64,000 bases of DNA from JAWKZG01 sp041396125. Its GTDB lineage: Bacteria; Pseudomonadota; Gammaproteobacteria; Competibacterales; Competibacteraceae. A model generated the notes under the pieces. That model did no database searches and was not told the origin of the DNA. It was given only the letters and a program-made list of their open reading frames with translations. The DNA lies in contig JAWKZG010000024.1 in NCBI GenBank assembly GCA_041396125.1, positions 1 to 64,000 of the forward strand, in the 5' to 3' direction. Below, piece by piece: positions 28,816-39,758 of this stretch. Position 1 is the stretch's first letter. Each line of letters begins with the position of its first letter. The position numbers and the translations under genes are program-made.

Positions 28816-28846
28816 ATTATACACACACCCGATTATACACTGTCAG
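28816..28846 (-). promoter_or_regulatory. Candidate promoter of the molybdoenzyme operon
   Basis: On the minus strand CTGACA (28841-28846) is followed 19 bases later by TATAAT (28816-28821), ahead of the FAD subunit gene. A second TATAAT lies at the other end of the spacer. Spacing is at the long edge for a sigma-70 promoter, so this is only a candidate. Confidence 0.4.
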
Positions 28847-28849
28847 CAG

Positions 28850-28883
28850 CAGCGCCGACCCTGCTGCTACAGGGGCGGCGCTG
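28850..28883 (-). terminator. Hairpin between macroglobulin and molybdoenzyme genes
   Basis: CAGCGCC (28850-28856) pairs with GGCGCTG (28877-28883), and CCCTG (28859-28863) with CAGGG (28870-28874), making a strong interrupted stem 17 bases past the macroglobulin stop. There is no clear T-run, so intrinsic termination is not certain. Confidence 0.5.
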
Positions 28884-28900
28884 TATCTCAGTGATCAGCC

Positions 28901-31900
28901 TCAGTGCACCGTCAGGCGTGCCATAGCGCCACGCCCGAAGTACCAGGGCTTGTACATGTCTTCAGCGAACACAGCCGGCAGAACGTACTCCCCCGGTGTG
29001 ACCGCCCGTGCCAGATAGGCCAGACTGAATTTACGCTGCGCGCTGTTCAGAGTCAGCGCCGCGACATAGCGGTCATCGCGCAGTTCGACATGCTCGGGGT
29101 AGCTGAGATTGTCCAGCCAGGGATAGGCTTCCAGTGTTTCGCCATCACCCAGTCGGGCGTTTTCCAGCTCCAGACCGGCCGGCAGCAGATCGACCACCAG
29201 CAGCTGATGCGGTTCCTGGGTGTCGATCAGACCGTCGATGCGCACAATGACCAGCTCGTTCTGGAGAATATCTGTGGCCGCCAGCGGTACACCGTCCCGG
29301 CTGAAATAACGTCGGCTCAGTTGCACGCCCTGTGCGGCCGGAGCTTGTGGTGCGGTTGGAATGCCGCTGCGACTCAGCACATACCAGGCGGGTGCCGTGC
29401 CGAGATTGGTGATGATCATACCGCGCTCCAGTTCGCTTGGCGCCGGACTGAAATAGAAAGGGTCCTGCCGGGTGCCGATGGTTTGCCCACTGATGGCCAG
29501 ATTGAGGTCAGATCGCTCGCTGACCAGGGCATGCGCTGCCAGCAGCAGCCAGGCCTGTTCCTGGGTGCTGGTATAGCTGCGCTCCTGAAATTGTGCCGCC
29601 AGCCGGGCCGTTTCCTCGGTCAATGCTGCTGCCGGGGTACCGCTCTCGACCTGCAGGGCCAGCCAGGCGGCCTGATCGCGTAGCTCGGAGCCGTAGTCGA
29701 ACAGCCGTTCCAGATCGCCAAAACCCGGTTGCCGGGCTGCTGTGAAAGCGGCCTGCGAGCGTGCTGTTTCACCATACAGGGCCAGCGCCGCACCGAGTTG
29801 TGCCCGCGCCATGCGGGTAGGCAGACGATCCAGGTGATTATCATGCAGATAGCGCAGCTCGCCCAGCGGGGCCTGTTGTGCCAGGGCCAGTACGTACAGC
29901 ATATAGGCACGATTGGCGAGATCGTCGAGGCGTTCGTAACCCAGTTCATTCAGCTGCTGCTGCAACCATTCCAGACCACGCTGGTAAGGGTTGGCCGGCA
30001 CCAGGTAGTCGCGTGTTTTGGCGCGCACCAGAAACTCCATGGTGTAAGCAGACAGCCAGGCTTCGGTCGGGCTGTCCTGACTCCACAGACCAAACCCGCC
30101 GTCATAATGCTGCAAGGCCAGTACCCGTTGAATAGCTTGCTGCACCCGGTTGCGCACCGGCTCCTGCACAGCAGCGGAGGACGCTGCCGGTTTGAGATAA
30201 GCCGCCTCGGTTTCACTCAGATACAGCAATGGCAGTGCGCGGCTGGTGGTCTGCTCCAGGCAGCCATAAGGATAGCGATCCAGCTGCTGCAGCAACGCGG
30301 GCACATCGAAGGGCGGTGTGCTGGCCAGGCTGATCTGCACGGCCGGATCGAACAACTGATCCAGCAGGGTATGATCCAGCGCCAGTGTTTCACCCGGTGC
30401 GAGCTGCCGGGTCTGCCGTTCACTGCTATAGGCCTGAGCCGGGCGTACTGAAATATCCCAGTCCCGCAGCAGGCTGAAGCCTTCCGGGCCATCCACGCGC
30501 AGACTGATCCGGCCTTGACCGGGCTCACCGCCGCGCAGGCGGAAGCTATGCTGCTGGCTGGCCGCTGTAGCATCGTTGACCCGCAATGTCAGCGCCGCCG
30601 GATTAGCCAGACTGACAGCCCCCTCGGTGCTGAGGCGGATGTCATAATCGCCGTTGGGGGCGCTCAGATTTTGTACATTCAGGGTCAGATCGGCGCTGTC
30701 ACCGGGTGCCAGGAAACGGGGCAGATAGACTTGTGTGACCAGTGGATCGCGTACCAGCAGGGTCTGCTCGGCCTGACCCAGTCGTTCGGCATCCCAGGCT
30801 ACTACCATCAGCCGCAACTGGCCGTTGAAGTCGGGTAAATCCAGCGGGATACGCACCAGACCATCGCTGCCGACAGCCACCGGGCCGGAAAACAAAGCCA
30901 CTGTGCGTACGGTTTTGACCGTGCTGCCGTTCAGGTTACGGCTTTCCGCACCGGCACCACTACGCAGTGCGCCACGCTGACCACCGGAGACGATTAATTT
31001 GCCGTATAAATCCAGCAGATCGACGCCCAGACGGCGTTTGCCGAGAAAATAGTCGAGCGGTGCCGGCGATTGAAAATCGGTCAGCTGCAGAATACCTTCA
31101 TCGACCGCAGCCAGGGTAACAAAAGCGGGTTGCCCCGGCGTCAGCCCGCTCAGCTGCAGTGGCAGTTCGATGCGCTGCCGGGGGCGAACTTCGGTGGGTA
31201 CATCCAGTTGCAGCGTCAGCGTGCGCGGGGCACGATCCAGACCCAGCCAGGTGACGCCGACAGCGCGGCCGGGACCACGCTGGCCCGTGTTGTTACCCTG
31301 GGTGTTATTTTGTGCTGGCCGGTAAGCGGTTGCGGTCAGATAAACCCCGGTGTCCAGTCAGCACTGACCGGCAATGAGACGGTGGTCGCACCGGTATGAT
31401 CAGCCGTTTCCGGTAGTTCCAGGGCCAGCGTCTGCCATAATTTTTCGCTGGCGACGGTTAATAACACACTACCGGCAAACGGGGCTTCAATCCGCACCTG
31501 GGCGGTATCGCCAGGGCGGTAATCGGGGCGGTCCAGGGTGATGCGCAGTTTGTCCGGGGCATCATCTTCGCTCGGTGCCGAATACCAGCCGACATTAAAG
31601 CGCAGACTGCTGGCGACGCCGTTGCTCGGGTCCTGCACATCCAGCCGGTAGCTGCCCCAGTCCAGGCCGCTGAAACGCAGTGGCGTCGGGCCGGTTGCGC
31701 TCAGATCGAGCTGTTGGGTCTGCAGCGGTGCGCTGTCGCGAATGATCAGCTTGTAATCCCAGCGGGCATCGGCGTAATACCAGAAATAGTCGTAGTTTTC
31801 CCGTACCAGCTCGACCTGCAGGCCGGTGCTGGCACGGGCTTGACCGTCAGCCGTCAGGGCGATCAGCTCGAAGCTGGCATCCTGACCGGGTGCCAGATCG

Positions 31901-34152
31901 TCCTGAAAGCCTTTTTTGATGCCCAGATTGATATCCTGCAGCCGATAGGGCAGGGTCAGCAGCTGATTGACCGGCCGGCCACCCGGCTCGAACAGGGCAA
32001 CCCGGACCTGTGCCTGCAGGGGGCGACTGGTATCCGGTCGCTCATCCAGTTGCAGTGTGATTTGGGCCTGACCGGCGGCGTCGGTGATGGGCGCATCCAG
32101 CCCGATACGTTTGCTCTCGAAGGATTCCTCAACCCGGCCAAAGTGAAAATCGGCATAGTCGGGAAACGGTTGCGGATCTTCCCGCAGCACGACTTCGGCA
32201 TCGGTGCGTAAATTGGCCGCTGGCGCGCCGTACAGATAATCACCTTGCAGGGTGATAGTCGTGGCCTGATCGGGGCGCAGCAGCTTGCGGTCGGCGCTGA
32301 GCGCGAGTTTCAGTTGTTGCGGGACGAAATCCTCCACCAGGAATTCCAGCACCCCGATCGGCTCTGCTGCAGGATCGGCGTATACCCGTGCCTGCCAGCT
32401 GCCGGTATAGGCGTTGGCCGGGATCAGCAATTGCGTGTGATAGGCACCGGCCCGCTCGTCGCGCAACGTGAAACGGTCGACTTCAACTTGGTCGGGACGG
32501 ACCAGAGTCAGGGTCAAGGGGATATTCTGGGACGGTTTGAAGCCACGCTCATCGCGCAGTAACGTCATTAATTGCACAGTCTCGCCGGGGCGGTATACGC
32601 CGCGCTCGCTGTACAGATAGGCATCCAGCGGGCCGGGCGCAGGGCGACCGGACACACCGCGATCACTCAGATCGAACGCGGCTCGGGTCAGATCCATAAA
32701 GGCGAAATCCAGCCCGTCCGCCAGCTCCTGCGAGGCCAGTAATAGGGCCGGTTCAGCGCCGCCCTTGCCGCGCAGCAGACCGGGATCGAATCGGGCATGG
32801 CCGAGCGCATCGGTGCTGGCCGTGCCCAGTTCTGTGTTATTGCGGGCGATCAGTGTAAGGGTCACGTCCGCGACTGGTTGGGTGCTGTTGAGCGAACGCA
32901 CGAACACATGCAGGCCATCCGCGCCGCGAAAGCTGCTGAGCCCCAGATCTGACAGCACCAGCCACTGGGTGGCGCGCTGGTCCCAGAGATCGTTTTCCTG
33001 CCCGGCATCCTGGGCCGTAATGATGTAAATACCGGGTTGCGGATCGGTAATGATCTGATCGACCGGGATGGCTGTGGTGACTTCCTGGTTGCGCTCCTGG
33101 GTGATACTCAGCTCGCCCTGCCAGAGTAATTCACCGTTTTGTTTGGCGATACGCTGTACCTGACGGCCTGATAACAGCGCGGATATTTCACGCTGGTTGA
33201 TCTGATTGACCAGATTCCGGTCATTAATGCGCAAGACCTCGATCCTGGCCCGCTCCACGTTGACGCTGGTGAGCGGTAAATCCTGCTGGCCAGCGCGTGG
33301 CAGGACGTAACTGGAGCCGCGAAAGCCGACGCTGGGGGTACGATCATCGACGTGGGCTGTAAAGGTTTCAGCGGCTTCGGTACGGCTGCCTGAGGCCGCT
33401 GGAATACCGGGTTTCAGGGTGATCTGGTAGTCTGCGCCGTACTCGACACCGCTCAGGCAAAGCCGGCTGTTTTCGGCGCGAATATCTGTCACGATTGACG
33501 GCGTGACCTGGATATAATCGCGCCAGACCGGTGGATCGGTTTGCTGCAGCGTGTCGGAGAAGCGCACACAGATACGGGGCGGACTGGCATCAGATTCAAC
33601 ATCAATGCCGCGGATCTGGAACACCAGGCTGGCGGCCAGCTGGCGATAACGTCGGGCGATGTTTTTATCTTCCAGCAGACCCAGTCCTTCGCGCCAGGCT
33701 TCGAGGGCCAGCCGGGGCCGATTGGCATCGGCATATAAACCGCCCAGCTGAAACAGGGCGCGTGCCCGCTGCTGCTCGGAACCGGCATTGCGGTAAGCCA
33801 GATAAGCGGCTGCCAGGGCACGATGTTTGGGCGTGTTGCCGGCGCGCTGCTGCGGCACGTTCTGCCAGGCTTCACTCAGCGACAGCCACAGCAGGTCTTC
33901 GGTTTCCCCGGCGGCCAGCAGCTGTTCGTACTGATCGACAGCCTCCAGCCATAACTTCTGGCGACTAAAATTCAGCGCCCGCCGCAAGGCTCGCGCTTTG
34001 CTGAAATCCGCTGGCGTGCTGCGTTCAGCAATACGCTGCTGATAGTCTGATGCGGCGCTGGCCAGCGAGTTGTCCTCGAAAGCCAGACTACCGCGATAGC
34101 CTGTCAGCATGAGAAAAAACAGACCCAACAGAAAGATGGTTCGACCTCGCAT
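28901..34152 (-). pseudogene. Bacterial alpha-2-macroglobulin, one frameshift
   Basis: A very long gene, about 1,750 residues when a one-base loss near 31345 (GGGG run; WTPG continues VYLTATAYRPAQ) is bridged. It starts at ATG 34150-34152 with a signal peptide (RTIFLLGLFFLMLTGYRGSLAFED). MG-type beta domains follow (DAYLYSERGVYRPGETVQLMTLLRDERG, PGIYIITAQD), then a thioester domain with GCLEQ (codons at 30251-30265) and a C-terminal receptor-like domain. Such proteins trap proteases that breach the outer membrane. Two oddities: the usual lipobox cysteine is not visible (LTGYRG), so it may be soluble in the periplasm, and the usual partner gene for penicillin-binding protein 1C is not adjacent. 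Confidence 0.92.
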
Positions 34153-34590
34153 AAGGGACTCCTGTCACCGATGACGGTTAACTGTTTGCGTAATCAGGCG
34201 CTGCCGGTAGGACAGCTTGGGGTAATACCATTTTAGCGTGTTGGTTGCTGCGATAGTTCGTGCGACAATAAAAATCCTGACTATGCAGCTTTAAACTGCA
34301 TTCTTAATATTAAGTTGTAACCCTGAAAAGCTGTGTCAAAAACAGCTTATGATGTCGGGCAGGAATGTCCCAAAGGGAAAACAGAACTCTTAAGGGGTTG
34401 TTTTCCAAAAAAATGAAAATCTTTGATTTTCGATTTCAAAAAGTCTCGCCGTGCAACGGGAAATGGTATTTTTGAAACGGACCTTAAGTTGTATCCTTCC
34501 TGGGAAGATTGTCGCTTGTTATCCACTAATCTGAATCATCCTCTCACTCGCGCCCGCTCCGGACCCGATCACAGCCCCTGTTACGGGCAA
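34153..34590. other. Divergent intergenic region with hairpin leader
   Basis: Gap between the macroglobulin gene (minus) and the envelope genes (plus). A perfect hairpin GAAAATC-TTT-GATTTTC at 34415-34431 is followed by TTTCAAAAAG at 34434-34443. A similar arrangement with about two-thirds matching bases occurs at 54466-54545. The frame of the next gene is open from a TTG at 34423 through this leader, but no start there is convincing. No other gene is seen. Confidence 0.45.
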
Positions 34591-35748
34591 ATGCTGCTGG
34601 CCGGCTTGTTAGGCTTGCTGGCAGTACTGCTGGCGGGTAACGGGTATCTGGGCGGTGAGCGCTATCGGGCTGATCTGAGCATCAGGTTTTTGCCGGACAA
34701 ACTCACACTGGTACAAGGCGAAGGGCATACGCAGCCTGAGGCCATCACGATCCACGCCTTGTCAGAGCAGGGCGTCGCGCTGCTGAGCAGTCCGCGCGGG
34801 CTGGTGTTCCAGGCTGCGCCGCTGGAGCGTTTGCGCTGGTGTCTGGAGGGCCCCGGCAGCGGACTGCAATTGCAGGTGCTGTGGGTCACCCTTACGGCAC
34901 CGGTCAGTAGCGCTGTGTTGCCGGCCGAGCCGGGTTGTCATGAGTTCGCCATGGATACACAGGAAAACTGGGCCGGTGCGGTGAATGGTCTGGGGTTTCA
35001 GTTGAGCGGTGAGCTGACCGGGCCGGTGGTGCTGTCCGCTGTGCAGTTGCGGCCGGCGATCCCCACGCCGCTCGAACTGGCCCGGGAAATCTGGCGTGAC
35101 TGGAGTAAGCACAGTCGCTGGCTGACCAGCGAGGTGCATTTCGTCCGGCTGGGTTCTCTGCAGCCCCTGGTACCCTTGACGCTTGTCCTGATAACCTGGG
35201 TGCTTTGCAGTGTTCTGATTTTCTGGCTTTTGACGCTCCGGTTGAGGCCCGGAGGCCGCACTCTGGCCACCGCCGGTGCCAGCTTTATCGTGTTCGCCTG
35301 GTTGCTGATTGACGGCCTCTGGCAGTGGGAGCTGGCGCGCCGGGTGGATGAAAGTTACCGCTTGCTGGCGCATCAGCCAATGCAGGAACGCCTGCGTTAT
35401 TACGACGGCGAACTGATCACACTGGTCGATTCGATCCGCGCCTTATTGCCGCCCGGATCGCAGCGCCTGTTCATCTTGAGTGATGAGGCACATCGTACGC
35501 AAAAACTGCGTGCACATTATCATCTGCTGCCTCACAACGTGAATTCGCAGGGTCAACTGCCACCACCGCCCGAGCTGGCCCGGCCGGGCGATTATGTGTT
35601 GATTTTCGGTCGTATCGATAACCTGCGCTATCGTAACCGACGCGGCCGGGAAGCTCTGATCTGGGGTGCCAATAATCAATTTCAGTTGCCCGTAACGCCT
35701 TTACTGGCTGAACATGGCGGGTTGTTATTCCGGGTGCGGGAACCATAA
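34591..35748 (+). CDS. Membrane protein of an envelope-glycan cluster, unknown
   Basis: A 385-residue protein if it starts at ATG 34591 (MLLAGLLGLLAVLLAGNGYL); the frame is open further upstream to a TTG at 34423, so the start is uncertain. One N-terminal membrane helix is followed by a roughly 190-residue extracytoplasmic region, then two helices (PLTLVLITWVLCSVLIFWLLTLRL and LATAGASFIVFAWLLIDGLW) and a C-terminal domain with REALIWGANNQFQLPVTPLL. I recognise no family. It overlaps the next gene (TAATG) and is probably a partner of that multi-pass protein in making a surface polymer. Confidence 0.7.
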   Translation: MLLAGLLGLLAVLLAGNGYLGGERYRADLSIRFLPDKLTLVQGEGHTQPEAITIHALSEQGVALLSSPRGLVFQAAPLERLRWCLEGPGSGLQLQVLWVTLTAPVSSAVLPAEPGCHEFAMDTQENWAGAVNGLGFQLSGELTGPVVLSAVQLRPAIPTPLELAREIWRDWSKHSRWLTSEVHFVRLGSLQPLVPLTLVLITWVLCSVLIFWLLTLRLRPGGRTLATAGASFIVFAWLLIDGLWQWELARRVDESYRLLAHQPMQERLRYYDGELITLVDSIRALLPPGSQRLFILSDEAHRTQKLRAHYHLLPHNVNSQGQLPPPPELARPGDYVLIFGRIDNLRYRNRRGREALIWGANNQFQLPVTPLLAEHGGLLFRVREP

Positions 35749-37202
35749 TGTTAGTTGCTTTATTGATTGCCTTGCTGCTGCCCTGGCTGGTCGGGCTGCT
35801 GGCGCTGCGGGTGCTGCGTCTGCCGCCCATGCTGACAGCCGGCGCGGGTTTTTTGCTGGGGATGATCGGTTTGTCCCTGCTGCTGCGAGCGTGGTCAGGT
35901 CTGGATCTGCCTTTGCAGTTCATGCCGGTTCTGCTACTGCTCATGCTGCTGGCTTTGATGCTGACGCCGCTGGCGGTCAAGTGCCGACCGGCTGCGCCTG
36001 GCGCAGGTACGGGAGCATCGTTTACTGATCTTGGGGCTATGGCGCGGCTGGCTTACACTATTTTGCTGTTACTGCTCATCGTTCGCTATGCCGCGCTGGC
36101 GGGTGAAATCGCCTGGCGGCCCTTGTTGGGCTGGGATGCCTGGGCCAGTTGGGCGGTCAAGGCAAAAGTCTGGTTTTATCAACAGCATATAACGCCTTTT
36201 GTGTCCAGTGAGGCGTGGCTGGCGTGGGCTGGAGATTCAGTCTACACTGTCATCGCCAACGATTATCCGGCCACGATTCCTATTGCAGACCTGGTTCGCG
36301 CTGGCCTGGGGCGAGTGGCTGGAAACTGCGGCCAATACACCCTGGCTGATCAGTGCGCTGGCGCTGGGACTCGGGTTTTTACAGTCACTGCCGGATCGCG
36401 GGTGCCGGTGCACTGTTCGCTCTGCTGTTTACCTACCTGTTGTTGTCACTGCCACTGCTCAATACGCATGTTGCGCTGGCCGGTTATGCTGATCTCTGGC
36501 TGACGGCCTGTTACGGTCTGGCGGCGCTGTCGCTGTTGCAGTGGTGTCGCAGCGGCGATTATCGGCAGCTGGGGCTGGGCCTTTTGCTGGGGGTTTGTCT
36601 GCCTTTGATTAAGGTGGACGGTACCGTCTGGGCCTTGGGTCTGCTGGTGCTGGTGCTGGTGCGCGCGCTGGGCAAAGGTTTTTGGATTTTGCTGCTGTTG
36701 ACGCTGGTCGGAGCGACTGTCTGGTATCGACTCGGCGGTGTGCAACTGGGACCCTGGCAGATTACGCCGCAATTGATCGAACTGCCGTATATCGGACGCT
36801 ATGAATTGTTTTATACCGCGAACTGGGCTGCGGTCCGTGATCCAGTTACTGTTTGGCGGCAGCTGGCATTTGCTCTGGCATCTCGCCCCGCTGAGTCTGC
36901 TGGCGCTGCTGTTTCCCGCTTTGCGGCTGCGCTCGCCAGCCTTGTTTTACGGCGCGGTATTATTCCTGTTCGATCTGCTGGTGCTGTATGTGCTGTTCTT
37001 CTTCACCCAGGCGGCGCAATGGGCTGTTGATGCGACCTCGCTTAATCGTCTGTTTATGCACATCTCGCCGTTGGCGGTGTTTCTGCTTTTTCTGCTGAGT
37101 CAGGCGGTACTGTTGTCTACAGGGGCGTCTAAAGGGTCGAATACAGGGCCGCAATCTGCTGTGCCACCCGCTCAATTGAAAAATCCTGCTGCAGCGCGCT
37201 GA
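35748..37202 (+). pseudogene. Multi-pass membrane protein (GT-C glycosyltransferase-like), frameshifted
   Basis: A leucine-rich membrane protein with about ten helices. It reads well from ATG 35748 (LLIALLLPWLVGLLALRVL, GWDAWASWAVKAKVWF, VIANDYPATIP) and then changes frame three times: near 36290 (QTWFALAWGEWLETAANTPWL), 36395 (RIAGAGALFALLFTYLLLSLP) and 36840 (LIQLLFGGSWHLLWHLAPLSLLALLFPALRL). Bridged length is about 480 residues. WDAWASWAxKAK with an acidic loop is the look of GT-C family lipid-linked sugar transferases. The last 74 bases overlap the convergent glycosyltransferase gene, so the true stop may be at 37130-37132 in another frame. Confidence 0.7.
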
Positions 37203-38295
37203 AGCCGTTAGCGCCGTATCGGGCGCGTTGTGCAGGGGCGTTGGCCAGACGCTGAATGGCATCAGCCAGCGGGCCGGCCTGATGTGGTGGCACCGTCTCG
37301 CCGGCCTGACTGGACTGTACCACCCAGCCGGTACCGGAACCTTCGATCGCGCTGGCAATCAGCGGTTTGGCATAGCGCATCGCTTCCAGCAAAACCACCC
37401 CGAAAGCTTCGGTGTGCTCCAGTGAGGGCAGGCAGAACAGATCGCAACTGGCCAGCAGTGCGTCCAGTACCGCCTGTTCGGTATAGCCCAGCAGTGTGAC
37501 CTGATCAGCCAGGCCTCGTTGCCGGATCTGCGCCTCAAGCTGCGCCCGATACTCACCACTGCCGGCGATCAGCAGCCGCACCTGAGGGCAGCAGGCAATC
37601 GCATCCAGCAAGACCTGATGACCTTTATAGTAAGTCAGCCGCCCGATGCTGAGCAGGCGCAGAGTCGTTGTTTGATGACTTTTCCAGAGTCGCTCGGCTT
37701 AAGCGTGTGCCGTAGCGGTCAGCTGCGGGGGCTTGGGCTGGATGCCCAGCGGAATAATACGGGTCCGGTCATGCCAGTCTGCCAGCCCGGTGCTGGCAGC
37801 CAGATACGGCGGCGAGGTGGCAATAATGGCGCTGCTGCGTGCCAGCAGGCGCTGTTCCAGCGGACGGTAGGCTCGATAGGCCAGTGCCAGTCGTTTGTCC
37901 AGGGTGGAGGCGATGACATCCGAATGCCAGTGCACCAGCCAGGGCAGGGCACGTGCCTGCCGACTGGCCAGACACCAGAAGGCCGAGGTATTCGGCATAT
38001 GAATATGCAACAGATCGGGTTTGAAATCCTGGATAGCGCGATCCAGCCAGCGGAGGAAAAGCGGGCTGACCGGCGCGTACAGCAGACGCCCGTGGCAGGG
38101 GGCACGGTAAATCGGACAATTCTGATAGGTCTCCCGATTGCCGCGATGGGCGTCGGTATAACCAGGATGGCTGTGCACCAGCGCTGCGCTGTGGAGGGTA
38201 TCAAATGAGCCGAACGCAGTCAGCAAATCAGCCATGAAATGCTCAATGCCCCCGGCAAACGGCGGGAAAAACTTGCCGATATGAAGTACCCGCAT
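37129..38295 (-). pseudogene. GT4-family glycosyltransferase with in-frame stop
   Basis: A glycosyltransferase of the GT-B fold, 388 codons. The N-terminal half (MRVLHIGKFFPPFAGGIEHFMADLL, LLHIHMPNTSAFW, WLVHWHSDVIAS) ends at a TAA at 37699-37701. The same frame then continues directly into AERLWKSHQ, SIGRLTYYKGHQVLLDAI, RLLIAGSGEYRAQLEAQ and the sugar-nucleotide motif EHTEAFGVVLLEAMRYAKPLIAS. A GAA-to-TAA change would explain the break. It would add a sugar to a lipid-linked glycan in the cytoplasm. DUF2304 and GT2 genes lie upstream on the same strand. Confidence 0.85.
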
Positions 38296-38348
38296 AGCGT
38301 GTCGAAAGGGTGCCTTAAAGGCTTGGGCTGGTAGCCTGGCCGATGTGT

Positions 38349-38711
38349 TTAATCGGTCGGGCTTTGGCTGCTTTCGAGTTCATGCAGTCGATCCTGCAGC
38401 AGCGCAACCCGCTGCACCAGACGGCGGATGGCGATTTCCTGGCGCGAACGCTCCAGATCCAGCAGCAGGACTTTGATAACGATCATGACAAAGCCGAGTA
38501 TGACCGCCAGCATGGGTGGGTAACTAACCCCGAGGGCGACCCCGAACTGATCGACCACCCGCGGGAATAATCCCAACAGAAAGAACACGCAGGCGGCACA
38601 CAGCCACCAGACGGCATAAGGGCCGTGCATATGGCCACGCCGCACCAGAAAGATAATAGCAGCGGCCACAATAATGCCGATCAGTGAAGAGGTTAACTGG
38701 TAAGAAATCAT
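38349..38711 (-). CDS. DUF2304 membrane protein
   Basis: A 120-residue protein with three membrane helices (LIGIIVAAAIIFLV, AVWWLCAACVFFLLGLFP, PPMLAVILGFVMIVIKVLLL) and a C-terminal coiled segment (IRRLVQRVALLQDRLHELE). This matches DUF2304, often coded next to dolichyl-phosphate-mannose-synthase-like GT2 enzymes, as here. It may anchor or assist that enzyme at the membrane. It starts about 60 bases after the GT2 gene on the same strand. Confidence 0.82.
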   Translation of the reverse strand: MISYQLTSSLIGIIVAAAIIFLVRRGHMHGPYAVWWLCAACVFFLLGLFPRVVDQFGVALGVSYPPMLAVILGFVMIVIKVLLLDLERSRQEIAIRRLVQRVALLQDRLHELESSQSPTD

Positions 38712-38771
38712 TAAATAAAGACTTGCGCTGACAACAAAAACAGGATGGATCGCATTGCGGCGCGGATTATA

Positions 38772-39509
38772 TCAGAGTCTTTCCGACTTGCTGAGATAAT
38801 GCTTCGATTGAGGTCTGTTCATCCGTGCCAGCGCCAGTAAACTGGTATGGGCCATGTACTTGGCGACGATCAGCCAGGAACTGAACACACGTGATTTGCC
38901 ATTGGCGCGCGCCTGCATCGCCACCGGCACCTCGATAATGCGCTGGCCGCCATTGCGCAGCATCAGCAGCACCCCGACATCCTGATAATCCAGCAGGGAA
39001 GCAGCCGATTTGATCATGATCCGCATCGCGCTGCGATTATAAGCCCGAAAGCCCGAGGTGATATCCTCGATTTTCAGTCCGGTCAGCATGCGAAACCAGC
39101 GCCAGGCCAGCCGGCGGGCATTGCTGACCCGGGCTGGCGCTGCGCCAATGGTCACCTCGGCCTGATTCTGTTCAATCGGTTGCAACAGCGCTGGAATAAA
39201 ACCAGGATCATGCTGACCGTCAGCGTCCATGGTGATAGCAATGGCATAATCGTTTTTCAGGGCGTAACGCAAGCCGGTCTGTATCGCCCCCCAGGCGCCC
39301 AGCCGCTGCGGCAGACAGATAACCCGCGCTCCCGCCCGCCGGGCCTCGGCGATGGTCTGATCCTGGCTGGCGTCATCCACCACGATGACATACGCGTTGC
39401 AGCTCTGGTGTACGCGATCAATTACTGCTGCAATGGTGGTTTCCTCGTTAAACGCCGGAATAACCACCGCGCAGCGGGGACTGGCCGGGCTGTCTAGCAT
39501 GGCTGGCAT
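38772..39509 (-). CDS. GT2-family glycosyltransferase (polyprenyl-phosphate sugar synthase-like)
   Basis: A 245-residue protein starting at ATG 39507-39509 (a second ATG nine bases on is equally possible). GT-A motifs are visible: AVVIPAFNEETTIAAVID, IVVDDASQDQTI, AIAITMDADGQHDPGFIPALL (DxD-type nucleotide-sugar site) and DITSGFRAYNRSAM. This is the DPM1/GtrB-like type that moves a sugar from UDP or GDP to polyprenyl phosphate on the inner membrane face. With the adjacent DUF2304 and GT4 genes it forms a small glycan-assembly set. Confidence 0.88.
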   Translation of the reverse strand: MPAMLDSPASPRCAVVIPAFNEETTIAAVIDRVHQSCNAYVIVVDDASQDQTIAEARRAGARVICLPQRLGAWGAIQTGLRYALKNDYAIAITMDADGQHDPGFIPALLQPIEQNQAEVTIGAAPARVSNARRLAWRWFRMLTGLKIEDITSGFRAYNRSAMRIMIKSAASLLDYQDVGVLLMLRNGGQRIIEVPVAMQARANGKSRVFSSWLIVAKYMAHTSLLALARMNRPQSKHYLSKSERL

Positions 39510-39758
39510 ACCGCAGCTATTGCAGTCGTGGGCAGGATGATGTCAAGCAGGGCTTCTACAGCGAGCATGGTGGCATAACCTTGTCTGGTTAAAAAATAAA
39601 AATTTATCGTTATCAGCACTATGATTCTGGCAGTGGGCAGCATCCCGGCATTTCAGCGGCCGTAATGTGGACTCAATAACCCGGCCGCCGGATACCTTAC
39701 AGTTTATATCAAATTATCTTCAAACGCGGGCAGATTGTTGGCAGTATTGGGTCGTGTT

